This document shows, piece after piece, positions 1 through 7,049 of a DNA stretch of 7,623 bases. Positions within the stretch are counted from its first letter, which is position 1. Each line of letters begins with the position of its first letter. The notes under the pieces were generated by a model. The model was not told the DNA's origin and did not search any database. It saw nothing but the letters and a program-made list of their open reading frames with translations. Source of the stretch: JAJYBV01 sp021812265. Its GTDB lineage: Bacteria; Chloroflexota; Ktedonobacteria; Ktedonobacterales; JACDGC01. The stretch covers positions 1 through 7,623 of the forward strand of contig DAIDIC010000020.1 in NCBI GenBank assembly GCA_027459525.1, written 5' to 3'. The position numbers were made by a program, and so were the translations under genes.

Positions 1-57
1 TTACACGAAGTAGTAACTACGGAGCCGGTGGGGATTTTCGCCGTATTTCTGTTGCAT
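1..57 (-). other. Edge fragment with PurH-like motif (tentative)
   Basis: Read on the - strand, bases 57 to 1 give an 18-residue peptide, MQQKYGENPHRLRSYYFV, ending in TAA exactly at the window edge. KYGENPH followed by SYY resembles the conserved RYGENPHQ..(S/A)FY block of the bifunctional purine enzyme PurH (AICAR formyltransferase/IMP cyclohydrolase). Residues upstream in the same frame (58-165) do not resemble PurH, so at most this is a remnant or a misjoined contig end. A rival reading is + frame 3, in which bases 3-59 give TRSSNYGAGGDFRRISVA then TGA, which could be the tail of a gene entering from the left. The two readings cannot both be right, and neither is secure. Confidence 0.2.
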
Positions 58-59
58 GA

Positions 60-276
60 TGGTTTTTGTAATAGACCTGAACAACAGGCGAAGGCTTCCA
101 AGGTAAAGATTGTAAAACGCCGGCCCAAGCAATGGTTTATGATTCAAGATAGGTTTTTGCCTATTTTAGCGCTTTTGATGCGTGAAAGCTGCAGAAATGG
201 TATCCGCCGCTTGCATCCGCAAAGTTTCTTTTCAATTTGGTTCATAGCCGAACCAAAAGAAAGTCTGTATAAAAAT
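60..276 (+). promoter_or_regulatory. Leader region upstream of nadB
   Basis: This 217-nt stretch precedes the nad operon and has no recognisable gene. The nadB reading frame is open through it to the left edge, but the translation has no family resemblance. It holds a short hairpin (CCTG 76-79 with CAGG 85-88), a second at 146-167 (core ATAGG 149-153 with CCTAT 160-164, extended by A-T and G-T pairs), and a perfect 8-bp dyad at 236-257. TATGAT at 138-143 is a possible -10 without a good -35. I do not recognise a known riboswitch class here, and the placement of the promoter is uncertain. Confidence 0.4.
236..257. promoter_or_regulatory. Perfect dyad just before nadB, candidate operator or RNA hairpin
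   Basis: The arms TTTGGTTC (236-243) and GAACCAAA (250-257) are exact reverse complements around a 6-nt centre, ATAGCC. The second arm ends 19 nt before the nadB ATG and runs into the purine-rich AAAAGAAAG (255-263), the only ribosome-binding-like sequence nearby. A run TTTCTTTT (225-232) just upstream is complementary to AAAAGAAA (255-262). The element could be an operator for an NAD-pathway repressor, or an RNA structure that masks the nadB translation start. I cannot assign it to a known regulator, and there is no T-run after it to make it a terminator. Confidence 0.45.
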
Positions 277-1992
277 ATGACGCAAGATTCTAATAACATC
301 CCCAGCGAAATTTCACCTGCGGATGTAGTTATTATTGGCGGTGGCATTGCCGGCGCCGCTTTAGCGCTGCAATTGCCGAAAACAATGCGCGCCGTTTTGC
401 TGACCAAAGACGCTTTCGGCGAAAGTAATACCCGCTATGCCCAAGGCGGTATGGCTGCCGCATTGGGAGAATATGACAGCGCCGAAAACCATTTTCAAGA
501 TACGTTACACGCCGGCGCCGACCATTGCGACACCGAGGCTGCGCATATTATCGCGTATGACGCGCGATCTGCCGTAGAACAGCTTATTGCCGCCGGCGCA
601 CAGTTTGATCAGCCGGATGAGCAGCATAAAGCGGCGTTTACTGCGCATATCGGCGGCAAAACAGTGTCTATGGGCAGGGAAGCTGCGCACAGCCATTTCC
701 GCATTCTGCATTCTCACGGAGACGCTACCGGCGCAGAAATTGAACGCGCTTTAGTTGAAGAGGTAAAGCATCGCGCCAACATTACTGTTATTGAAAACGC
801 TTTTGTTTCCGATATTATCATCCGTTCGGGCGCTGCCGTCGGCGCGCGATATCTTACCCATAACGCGCAAGAGCATATATTATTGGCGCGCGATATTGTG
901 CTGGCAAACGGCGGCTCCGGCAGATTGTGGATGCAAACATCCAACCCGGTTGGCGCCACTGCTGATGGCGTTGCGCTGGCATGGCGCGCCGGCGCTGCGC
1001 TGGCAGATCTGGAATTTATGCAGTTTCATCCCACTATTTTAGTTTCAAATAACCCAACCGACGCCGCATTTCTCATCTCTGAAGCGGTCCGCGGCGAAGG
1101 GGCATATTTGCGCGGCCGCAACGGTGAGCGGTTTATGGCGGCTGTTGCCGGAGCTGAACTTGCCCCACGGGATGTAGTTGCTCGCGGCATTTGGCAGGAA
1201 ATGAATCGCAGCGGAGACGCTTCGGTCTATTTAGATGTAACGCACTTAGATCCGGAATTTATTCGCCGCAGATTCCCCTCTATCACCCAAACATGCGCGG
1301 AGCGCGGACTGGATATTACGAAAGAAATGATTCCGGTTGCGCCGGCTGCGCATTATTTTATGGGTGGCGTTGCCATTGATTTAGATGGACGCACAACCGT
1401 GCCGCGCCTTTGGGCCGCCGGCGAAGCGGCCTGTTCGGGCGCGCATGGGGCTAATCGGCTGGCCAGCAACTCACTGCTGGAAGGTATTGTGTTTGCGCGC
1501 CGCGCCGCCACCGCAATTGCGCATTCCACCGAATATAGCGGCGCAACTGATGAATGGCCCAATCACCCGCGATTGCCCGGTATTTTTATAGATCGGCCGG
1601 CCATATCCGTAAAGAAAGCTGTCCACCCGGAGCAGCGCGCCGAAATTCAGCATATTATGTGGAACCGTGTTGGACTGTTTCGTGATAAAAGCGGCTTGAC
1701 AGACGCCGCGCAGTCCTTGCGCGCAATTGCCGCCGCCGATGAATTTGGCGGACATCTGCAATCCGGAGATTCTGTTATTCGGTCTTTAGAAACCGGAAAC
1801 ATGCTGATTGCCGCGCAGCTTATTACTGCCGCCGCCTTGGCGAGAGAAGAAAGCCGCGGCTCCCATACTCGTGTGGATTATCCGGAATCTGATATGTCGT
1901 TAGCCGGCGTTCGCTATTTTTTATCTCAAAACGCTGATTCTGAAGACGCAGCCGGCCACGCTGAGCTTGCCGCAAGTGTGAACAGGAAGTAA
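277..1992 (+). CDS. nadB: L-aspartate oxidase NadB
   Basis: FAD-dependent cytoplasmic enzyme that oxidises L-aspartate to iminoaspartate, first step of de novo NAD synthesis, using oxygen or fumarate as electron acceptor. The 571 residues fit the family (E. coli about 540). Seen in order: FAD-binding VVIIGGGIAG (17-26), SNTRYAQGG (50-58), GREAAHSH (133-140, with the Glu equivalent to E. coli Glu121), EFMQFHPT (246-253), ISEAVRGEGAYL (267-278), LAPRDVVARG (295-304, with Arg298), PAAHYFMGG (356-364, with His359), GANRLASNSLLEG (391-403, with Arg394), then the helical C-terminal domain. The catalytic set is therefore intact. The frame is open upstream to the window edge, but ATG 277 is chosen because family similarity starts about 16 residues after it. 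Its ribosome-binding site is weak (AAAGAAAG, 13 nt away). The gene ends 8 nt before nadC. Confidence 0.97.
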   Translation: MTQDSNNIPSEISPADVVIIGGGIAGAALALQLPKTMRAVLLTKDAFGESNTRYAQGGMAAALGEYDSAENHFQDTLHAGADHCDTEAAHIIAYDARSAVEQLIAAGAQFDQPDEQHKAAFTAHIGGKTVSMGREAAHSHFRILHSHGDATGAEIERALVEEVKHRANITVIENAFVSDIIIRSGAAVGARYLTHNAQEHILLARDIVLANGGSGRLWMQTSNPVGATADGVALAWRAGAALADLEFMQFHPTILVSNNPTDAAFLISEAVRGEGAYLRGRNGERFMAAVAGAELAPRDVVARGIWQEMNRSGDASVYLDVTHLDPEFIRRRFPSITQTCAERGLDITKEMIPVAPAAHYFMGGVAIDLDGRTTVPRLWAAGEAACSGAHGANRLASNSLLEGIVFARRAATAIAHSTEYSGATDEWPNHPRLPGIFIDRPAISVKKAVHPEQRAEIQHIMWNRVGLFRDKSGLTDAAQSLRAIAAADEFGGHLQSGDSVIRSLETGNMLIAAQLITAAALAREESRGSHTRVDYPESDMSLAGVRYFLSQNADSEDAAGHAELAASVNRK

Positions 1993-2000
1993 TACCATCT

Positions 2001-2876
2001 ATGACATACTCAGATATCCGGATTGATCCGGCCATTATGCAGATAATACGGTTTGCGCTTGCTGAAGATATCGGCCGTGAAGATGTAACAACCGCCGCTT
2101 GTATATCGGAAAAATCGTACAGCCGCGCGCAATATTTGGCCAAACAGCACGCCGTTATTGCTGGTTTATCTATTGTTGAAGCTGTTTTACACGAAGTAGA
2201 CAGCAATATTGTTTTTTCAGCGCGCATTACCGACGGAGATGAGGTTTCGCCCGGTGAAGCGTTTGCTTTTGCGCATGGGCAGTCGCGCAGCTTGCTTACC
2301 GCCGAACGGGTTTCACTCAATTTTTTAACGAGGCTTTCGGGCATAGCTACGCAAACCCGCGCATGTGTTCGCGCAATTGAGAACACACACGCGCAAATTA
2401 TTGACACACGTAAAACAACCCCCGGACTGCGTGTTTTAGAGAAATATGCTGTGCGCGCCGGCGGCGGCAAAAATCACCGTTTTGGTCTTGATGACGGTAT
2501 TTTAATTAAAGATAACCACATTATCGCCTGCGGCGGCGTTGCTCCCGCTATTCGCAAAGCTCGCGCGCATGCGCATCACCTGCTGGCTATTGAAGTGGAA
2601 TGCGACACATTGGAACAAGTTCGCGAGGCGCTGCCCGAACATCCCGCTGCAATATTGCTGGATAACATGAGTATCGAGCAATTGCGCGAAGGTGTCGCCA
2701 TCATTCGCGCGCATGATGAACGGATACGCATCGAGGCGTCAGGTTCTATGGGGGTAAACCCTGAAAAATTGTACGCGGTGGCCGAAACCGGCGTAGATTT
2801 TATTTCAATTGGCGCGCTGACTCATTCCGCGCCGCACTGCGATATATCATTAGATTTTTTGCTTACTGAGGTTTGA
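2001..2876 (+). CDS. nadC: Nicotinate-nucleotide pyrophosphorylase (quinolinate phosphoribosyltransferase) NadC
   Basis: Converts quinolinate and PRPP to nicotinate mononucleotide, CO2 and pyrophosphate, the step where the de novo route joins the common NAD pathway. At 291 residues it has normal family length (E. coli 297). The N-terminal domain carries AEDIGREDVT (21-30) and AERVSLNFL (101-109, with the substrate-binding Arg103). The barrel has DTRKTTPG (135-142), GGGKNHRFGL (154-163, with His159 and Arg160), LIKDNH (168-173, Lys170), IEVE (197-200), LLDNM (219-223, Asp221) and IEASGSM (244-250). All expected PRPP and quinolinate contacts are present. The start has a good ribosome-binding site, AGGAAG (1984-1989), which overlaps the end of nadB. 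The 1-nt gap to nadA implies co-translation as part of one operon. Confidence 0.98.
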   Translation: MTYSDIRIDPAIMQIIRFALAEDIGREDVTTAACISEKSYSRAQYLAKQHAVIAGLSIVEAVLHEVDSNIVFSARITDGDEVSPGEAFAFAHGQSRSLLTAERVSLNFLTRLSGIATQTRACVRAIENTHAQIIDTRKTTPGLRVLEKYAVRAGGGKNHRFGLDDGILIKDNHIIACGGVAPAIRKARAHAHHLLAIEVECDTLEQVREALPEHPAAILLDNMSIEQLREGVAIIRAHDERIRIEASGSMGVNPEKLYAVAETGVDFISIGALTHSAPHCDISLDFLLTEV

Positions 2877-2877
2877 T

Positions 2878-4134
2878 ATGTCTGGCGATATAGTTTGTAC
2901 GGAAAGCGGAGAAGATGTCATTCTTCCCATATTAACTGAATGGCGCAAACAGCAAAATGAAGCTGTTGCGCGCGGGGACGCGCATGCGCCAAAACACGCC
3001 GGCGCCCGCCGCGCAGATATGATTCCGCAAGAATATATTGCGCTTACCGCCGCTGAACTGGACGCGCGTATTACAGAGGCGAAGCGTCAATTGGGCGATC
3101 GCGTGGTTATTCTTGGGCACCACTACCAGCGTGATGAAATTATTAAATTTGCCGATGCGCGCGGCGATTCTTTTAAATTGGCGCAATTCGCGGTAACAAA
3201 ATCTCAAGCTGAATATATTGTGTTCTGCGGCGTGCATTTTATGGCGGAAAGCGCCGATATATTAAGCGGCCCGCAACAAAAAGTTATTTTGCCGAATCCT
3301 GCCGCAGGGTGTTCTATGGCAGATATGGCAAATGTCGCCGAGGTGGAAAATTGCTGGGAATCACTTGGCGGCCTTGGCGCGCTGGATCCTTGGCCGGCTG
3401 AGGATGGCTCGGGCAGTCAGTTAGCCGGCGTTATTCCCATAACCTATATTAATTCCGCCGCTGCGCTGAAGGCTTTTTGCGGTAAAAACGGCGGCGCGGT
3501 ATGCACATCTTCCAACGCGAAAAAAATTCTTACGTGGGCTTTTGGGCAAGGCCGGCGCGTGCTGTTTTTCCCCGATGAACATTTGGGCAGAAACACGGCT
3601 TTAAGCATGGGTATTTTACCGCACGAGATTATTGAATGGGATCCGCGTAAAGATTTTGGCGGCTTGCCGGATGATGTAGATTTTAGCGCGGTTCGCGTTA
3701 TTTTATGGAAGGGTTTCTGCTCCACGCACCAACGGTTTACAACAGAACAAATTGCCGACGCGCGCGAAAAATATCCCAATGTTCAGGTGATTGTACACCC
3801 CGAATGCCCGCATTATGTTGTGGAAAAAGCCGACGCATATGGATCTACCGAGTTTATTATTAACGCAGTGAATCAAGGCAAACCCGGCGATGTCTTTGCC
3901 ATTGGCACCGAAGTAAACATGGTGCGTCGCATGGCCGCCGAACACCCGGATATGACTATTTTTTCACTGGATCCAATTGTTTGCCCCTGCTCAACCATGT
4001 ATCGCATTCATCCCGCTTATTTGTGCTGGACCTTGGAATCGCTGGTGGCCGGCAACGTTATAAATCAGGTTACTGTGCCCGGCGATGTTGCAGAGCTGGC
4101 TAAATTGGCGTTGGATCGGATGCTGACGATATAA
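2878..4134 (+). CDS. nadA: Quinolinate synthase NadA, long type
   Basis: Iron-sulfur enzyme that condenses iminoaspartate (from NadB) with dihydroxyacetone phosphate to make quinolinate. Key blocks: VILGHHYQRDEI (77-88), GDSFKLAQ (96-103), FCGVHFMAE (116-124), AVCTSSNA (207-214), FPDEHLGRNT (231-240), HPECPHYV (307-314), GTEVNMVRR (343-351) and DPIVCPCSTMYRI (365-377). The three Cys ligands of the [4Fe-4S] cluster are most likely Cys117, Cys209 and one of Cys369/Cys371. The 418 residues exceed E. coli NadA (347) and B. subtilis NadA (368). The extra length lies in about 60-70 N-terminal residues and in a loop near 160-185. The start at 2878 is supported by GAGG (2868-2871) with 6-nt spacing and by tight coupling to nadC. 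The alternative Met48 (3019) has no visible ribosome-binding site. It is the last gene of the operon, before a strong hairpin. Confidence 0.97.
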   Translation: MSGDIVCTESGEDVILPILTEWRKQQNEAVARGDAHAPKHAGARRADMIPQEYIALTAAELDARITEAKRQLGDRVVILGHHYQRDEIIKFADARGDSFKLAQFAVTKSQAEYIVFCGVHFMAESADILSGPQQKVILPNPAAGCSMADMANVAEVENCWESLGGLGALDPWPAEDGSGSQLAGVIPITYINSAAALKAFCGKNGGAVCTSSNAKKILTWAFGQGRRVLFFPDEHLGRNTALSMGILPHEIIEWDPRKDFGGLPDDVDFSAVRVILWKGFCSTHQRFTTEQIADAREKYPNVQVIVHPECPHYVVEKADAYGSTEFIINAVNQGKPGDVFAIGTEVNMVRRMAAEHPDMTIFSLDPIVCPCSTMYRIHPAYLCWTLESLVAGNVINQVTVPGDVAELAKLALDRMLTI

Positions 4135-4156
4135 CAAATCAGCGCTGTATACAAGG

Positions 4157-4180
4157 AAGGGCGGCTGCAAAGCCGCCCTT
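4157..4180. terminator. Bidirectional hairpin terminator between nadA and lysS
   Basis: The arms AAGGGCGGCT (4157-4166) and AGCCGCCCTT (4171-4180) form a perfect 10-bp stem closed by a GCAA tetraloop of the GNRA type. It lies 22 nt after the nadA stop and 23 nt before the lysS stop, with the two genes converging. On the + strand the stem ends in CCCTTTG, and on the - strand it is followed by CCTTGT, so neither side has a long T-run. It is a strong structure but not a textbook intrinsic terminator, and may act in both directions. Confidence 0.75.
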
Positions 4181-4203
4181 TGCGCATTATATCGCCATGC
4201 AAA

Positions 4204-5691
4204 TCACATATTTTCTTGCTGTTCCAGCGTGCGCATAGTGGGGAACAGAATAACCTCGCGGATATTCTGCTGATTTGTCAGCGCCATCACTAAGCGATCC
4301 AAACCAATGCCAACGCCGCCGGCGGGGGGCATGCCAACTTCCAGCGCTTCGATATAATCGCTGTCCATATTCTGCGACTCATCGTCACCCAAAGCGCGTT
4401 GCGCCGCTTGGTCTTCAAACCGATCAAACTGATCTTGCGGATCGTTTAATTCGGAAAACGAAGTGGCAAGCTGCATACCGGCTAAATGCGCTTGAAAGCG
4501 CTCTACTGTTCCGGGAACGCCGGGTTTTTTCTTTGTCAGCGGTGAAAGATCGACGGGGAAATCGTATAAAATAATTGGCTGCAGCAACTCATCGCCGCCG
4601 GCGCGAAACATTTCATCTTTCAATTCATCAATCAACCTGCCGCGGCCGCGGTTGGGGTCTACGTGAATTTTCTTTTTGGTGATAACATTCAGCAAGCTTT
4701 CTCGGTCGGGATATGCGTCATAATCTATTCCCACATAGTGCAAAATAGCGTCGCGCAATGTAATGCGGCGCCACGGCTTCGCCAAGTCGATTGTTACGCT
4801 GCCCCATTCAAACTGAAGTTTTCCTAAAGCTTTTTGCGCGGCAAAGGTAACTAAATCTTCCACACGCTGCATCATCACCGTGTAATCGGCGTAGGCTTCG
4901 TAAAATTCCAGCATGGTAAACTCGGGGTTATGCGACCGATCGATCCCCTCATTGCGAAAATTGCGCGCAACTTCATATACACGTTCAAAGCCGCCGACAA
5001 GCAATCTTTTTAGATAGAGTTCCGGCGCAATACGCAAAAACAGATCTCGATCCAGCGCATTATGATGTGTTGAAAACGGCTTTGCGGTAGCTCCGCCGTA
5101 GAGCGGCTGCAAGATTGGTGTTTCCACTTCCAAATAATTCAGCGAATCTAAAAATTCACGAACGGCGGAAATAATGTGTGTGCGGGCGATAAAAACATCC
5201 ATCACTTCATCGCGATTGGCAATTAAATCTAAATAGCGTTTGCGCTGCCGCAGTTCCGCGTCTTTCAAACCTTCGTGTTTGGCGGGCAGTTGATGCAGCG
5301 ATTTTGCCAGCAGCGAAATGCTGTGCGCATGCAGCGATTTTTCGCCGGTTTTTGTGGTAAACAAATAGCCGCTCACCGCAACAAAGTCACCCAGATCCAA
5401 CAGTTTCAGCAAAGAAAATTGTTCTTCGCCAATATCATCGCGGCGCGCATATACCTGCGCTTTGCTATAGCCGTCTTCAATGTGCATAAAAACGGCTTTG
5501 CCCATATCGCGGCGCGAAATAATTCTGCCGGTTAGGGTAACAGTTGTTTTCTGTTCCGCCAAGGTTTCAAAATTTTCCATCGCGTTCGGAATCGTATGGG
5601 TGCGTTCCGGCTGAAATCTTGCCGGGTAGGGATCGATGCCTTGTTCGCGCAGCCGCTGCGCTTTTTCAATGCGAATTTCTCGTTCGCTCAT
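4204..5691 (-). CDS. lysS: Lysyl-tRNA synthetase, class II
   Basis: Charges tRNA-Lys with lysine using ATP, in the cytoplasm as a dimer. At 495 residues it has typical bacterial LysS length (about 500). The start MSEREIRIEKAQRLREQGID with PYPARF (21-26) is characteristic. An OB-fold anticodon-binding domain follows (VTLTGRIISRRDMGKAVFMH, about 51-70). The class II catalytic core has motif 1 (FLDSLNYLEVETPIL, 180-194), motif 2 (VYEVARNFRNEGID, 238-251, then HNPEFTMLEFYEAY), LYDFPVDLSPL (375-385), FSELNDPQDQ (412-421) and motif 3 (GGVGIGLDRLVM, 458-469). GGAG (complement of 5700-5703) sits 8 nt before the ATG and confirms the start. It converges on nadA. The 149-nt gap to the hydrolase upstream and a TATAAT within it suggest its own promoter. 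Confidence 0.98.
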   Translation of the reverse strand: MSEREIRIEKAQRLREQGIDPYPARFQPERTHTIPNAMENFETLAEQKTTVTLTGRIISRRDMGKAVFMHIEDGYSKAQVYARRDDIGEEQFSLLKLLDLGDFVAVSGYLFTTKTGEKSLHAHSISLLAKSLHQLPAKHEGLKDAELRQRKRYLDLIANRDEVMDVFIARTHIISAVREFLDSLNYLEVETPILQPLYGGATAKPFSTHHNALDRDLFLRIAPELYLKRLLVGGFERVYEVARNFRNEGIDRSHNPEFTMLEFYEAYADYTVMMQRVEDLVTFAAQKALGKLQFEWGSVTIDLAKPWRRITLRDAILHYVGIDYDAYPDRESLLNVITKKKIHVDPNRGRGRLIDELKDEMFRAGGDELLQPIILYDFPVDLSPLTKKKPGVPGTVERFQAHLAGMQLATSFSELNDPQDQFDRFEDQAAQRALGDDESQNMDSDYIEALEVGMPPAGGVGIGLDRLVMALTNQQNIREVILFPTMRTLEQQENM

Positions 5692-5840
5692 GTGTAAAAC
5701 TCCGTTGCATGAATGTTTTTATCTCAATGAAACAGCCGGCCGCCGATTCGGCTTTGATGAAACGTGCCCAAACCCGTCTTTGCCAATCCTCTGTTCACAG
5801 TGTATTTCTGTACAGTGATTCATTATATATTATTTTGCGG
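5692..5840 (-). promoter_or_regulatory. lysS leader and probable promoter
   Basis: On the - strand a perfect -10 hexamer, TATAAT, lies at 5827-5822 in a very AT-rich stretch. The -35 position (5850-5845, GGCAAA) is poor, so strength is uncertain. Transcription would start near 5815 and give a leader of roughly 125 nt. Two small palindromes, CTGTACAG (5808-5815) and CTGT-TC-ACAG (5791-5800), lie at or just after the predicted start. The leader can also fold at about 5734-5753 through AGCCG...CGGCT. I do not recognise a T-box or lysine riboswitch. No convincing terminator for the upstream hydrolase is seen, so read-through into lysS is also possible. Confidence 0.4.
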
Positions 5841-6971
5841 CTATTTTGCCGATTTGCCGATTTTTCGGATTCCCACGCCTAAAAAGGCAGAAATGGCTCC
5901 GGCAAGCGCTATGGCAGCCGGCGCCGCAATTTGGCTGATTCTGCGGCGAATTGTCTGCGCGCGCAGCAGCCGTTTTGCGCGGTTTTTGCGTTCCTCGGCA
6001 GATCCTGCCGACTCCGGCGGCCAAACTTCGGCAAGCAAAAAATTTTCAAGAATGGCGTTAAACGCTGTGGGCGTCTCTACCGGCGGGCGGTGGTAGCATT
6101 TGGGGATAATTTCCAAATGCGCGTTGGGTATAAGCGTTGCCGCGGCAATCCCGTGCAAAACCGGAATTGTTTGATCTTTTGCGCCCCATACAAGTAAAAC
6201 GGGATTTTGAATGTTTGCAACATAGGGTGTTGCGCTTACCCGCTGCCCGTTTAACCCGCTGCTTTCGCGCAGCATACGCAAAAAAGCGCGGCGAATCTCC
6301 GGTGAACGCAGTTTTTCCAGCACGGTAGGCGCGGCGGGATCATATTCTGCGCGCAAGCGGCGCATCCGGCGCTGTTCAAATGCGCGGCTGGCCTGCGGCG
6401 CCAGCGATTGCGGCGAGCTGAGAAACGTGATGATTTTAGGCGCGCCCGGCAGGGAACACATGCGCAGCATCCAATGCATGGCTTTGCCCAACCCTGCGGA
6501 GCTTACCAGCGCGAGCTTTTCGATACGTTCGGGGTGTTGCTGATGTATCCCCAGCGCTACACCTCCGCCCAGTGAGTGCCCGACGACGTGCGCTTTTTGT
6601 ATCCCCACAGCGTCCATAAATTTCAGCATGGATTGCGTTAAAAATTCTATTGAATACTCCGTTTCCGGGGCGTCTGATGCGCCGCATCCGGGCATATCGG
6701 GGGCATAAACGCAAAAGCGCGGCGCCAGCGCCTTAATGGTTTGTTTCCACGTTACCGATGACGCGCCCAGCCCGTGAATCAACAAAACCGGAAAACCGCT
6801 GCCGCTGGTTTGGTAACTCAGCTGAAATGCGCCGACTGCAGCAGATTTTCGTTCAATTACAATCTCTTCCGGGGCGGCGGAATTTATTCCATGCTCATTT
6901 TGTGTGGTTGTCTTCAATTCGGTTGGTTCTTGCATATTTTCGGTATATTGCTTTGCCAAGTTATGTGTCAT
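5841..6971 (-). CDS. Alpha/beta-hydrolase with C-terminal membrane segment
   Basis: A serine hydrolase of the alpha/beta fold; the substrate cannot be told from the sequence. With the start at 6971 it has 376 residues. It shows the oxyanion-loop motif HGLGAS (66-71), PDMPGCGAS (91-99), the nucleophile elbow GHSLGG (131-136, Ser133), a lid region (about 165-250), the acid in VWGAKDQTIP (261-270, probably Asp266), and the catalytic histidine in CYHRPPVE (292-299, His294). The triad is complete. After the domain (about 315) comes a strongly basic stretch (328-345), then a hydrophobic segment (about 348-368) and a short basic tail, suggesting a C-terminal membrane anchor. The first 40 residues are polar and low in homology. 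ATG 6971 is preferred over 6995 because GGAGG lies 8 nt before it. The gene is divergent from iorA. Confidence 0.85.
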   Translation of the reverse strand: MTHNLAKQYTENMQEPTELKTTTQNEHGINSAAPEEIVIERKSAAVGAFQLSYQTSGSGFPVLLIHGLGASSVTWKQTIKALAPRFCVYAPDMPGCGASDAPETEYSIEFLTQSMLKFMDAVGIQKAHVVGHSLGGGVALGIHQQHPERIEKLALVSSAGLGKAMHWMLRMCSLPGAPKIITFLSSPQSLAPQASRAFEQRRMRRLRAEYDPAAPTVLEKLRSPEIRRAFLRMLRESSGLNGQRVSATPYVANIQNPVLLVWGAKDQTIPVLHGIAAATLIPNAHLEIIPKCYHRPPVETPTAFNAILENFLLAEVWPPESAGSAEERKNRAKRLLRAQTIRRRISQIAAPAAIALAGAISAFLGVGIRKIGKSAK

Positions 6972-6979
6972 ATTTCCTG

Positions 6980-6984
6980 CCTCC
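6980..6984 (-). promoter_or_regulatory. Ribosome-binding site that decides the hydrolase start
   Basis: On the - strand GGAGG, a full anti-16S match, ends 8 nt before the ATG at 6971-6969. This favours that ATG over the in-frame ATG at 6995, which would place the site inside the coding sequence and adds only eight residues without family resemblance. Confidence 0.75.
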
Positions 6985-7020
6985 GAGTTCTGCAAAATGG
7001 AGAAACCGTTTCTGCTGTAC

Positions 7021-7049
7021 TATATAATATAGACCGATAGTAGTATCAA
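7021..7049 (-). promoter_or_regulatory. Sigma70-type promoter for the hydrolase
   Basis: On the - strand TTGATA (7049-7044) and TATATA (7026-7021) are separated by exactly 17 nt, each matching five of six consensus bases. The predicted start of transcription near 7014 gives a leader of about 43 nt that contains the GGAGG ribosome-binding site. This is the best promoter visible in the window. Confidence 0.65.

Noticed and set aside
146..167. Hairpin with loop TTTTTG as an intrinsic terminator of an upstream gene
   Set aside because: The stem is short, AU-rich and partly held by a G-T pair, and only a few T residues follow, so termination is not convincing.
1..2199. 13-nt repeat TTACACGAAGTAG at 1-13 and at 2187-2199 inside nadC
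   Set aside because: One 13-nt match in 7.6 kb is close to chance expectation, and neither copy is flanked by further similarity or terminal repeats.
1823..2470. Open frame of 215 codons on the - strand across the nadB/nadC junction
   Set aside because: It is antisense to two intact, conserved genes, has no family resemblance, and is explained by codon bias in the real genes.
330..4100. Frequent GCCGGC and GCGCGC words throughout the genes
   Set aside because: They fall within codons for Ala, Gly and Arg in frame and look like compositional bias; no regular spacing suggests a repeat family.
5791..5815. LexA/SOS box in the lysS leader (CTGT...ACAG)
   Set aside because: The spacing of the CTG and CAG halves does not fit the 16-nt CTG-N10-CAG box, and lysS is not a typical SOS gene.
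5544..6096. Overlapping + strand open frames in the lysS leader and over the hydrolase 3' end
   Set aside because: They overlap the lysS start, its leader and the hydrolase in antisense, lack convincing ribosome-binding sites and family resemblance, and their composition mirrors the real genes.
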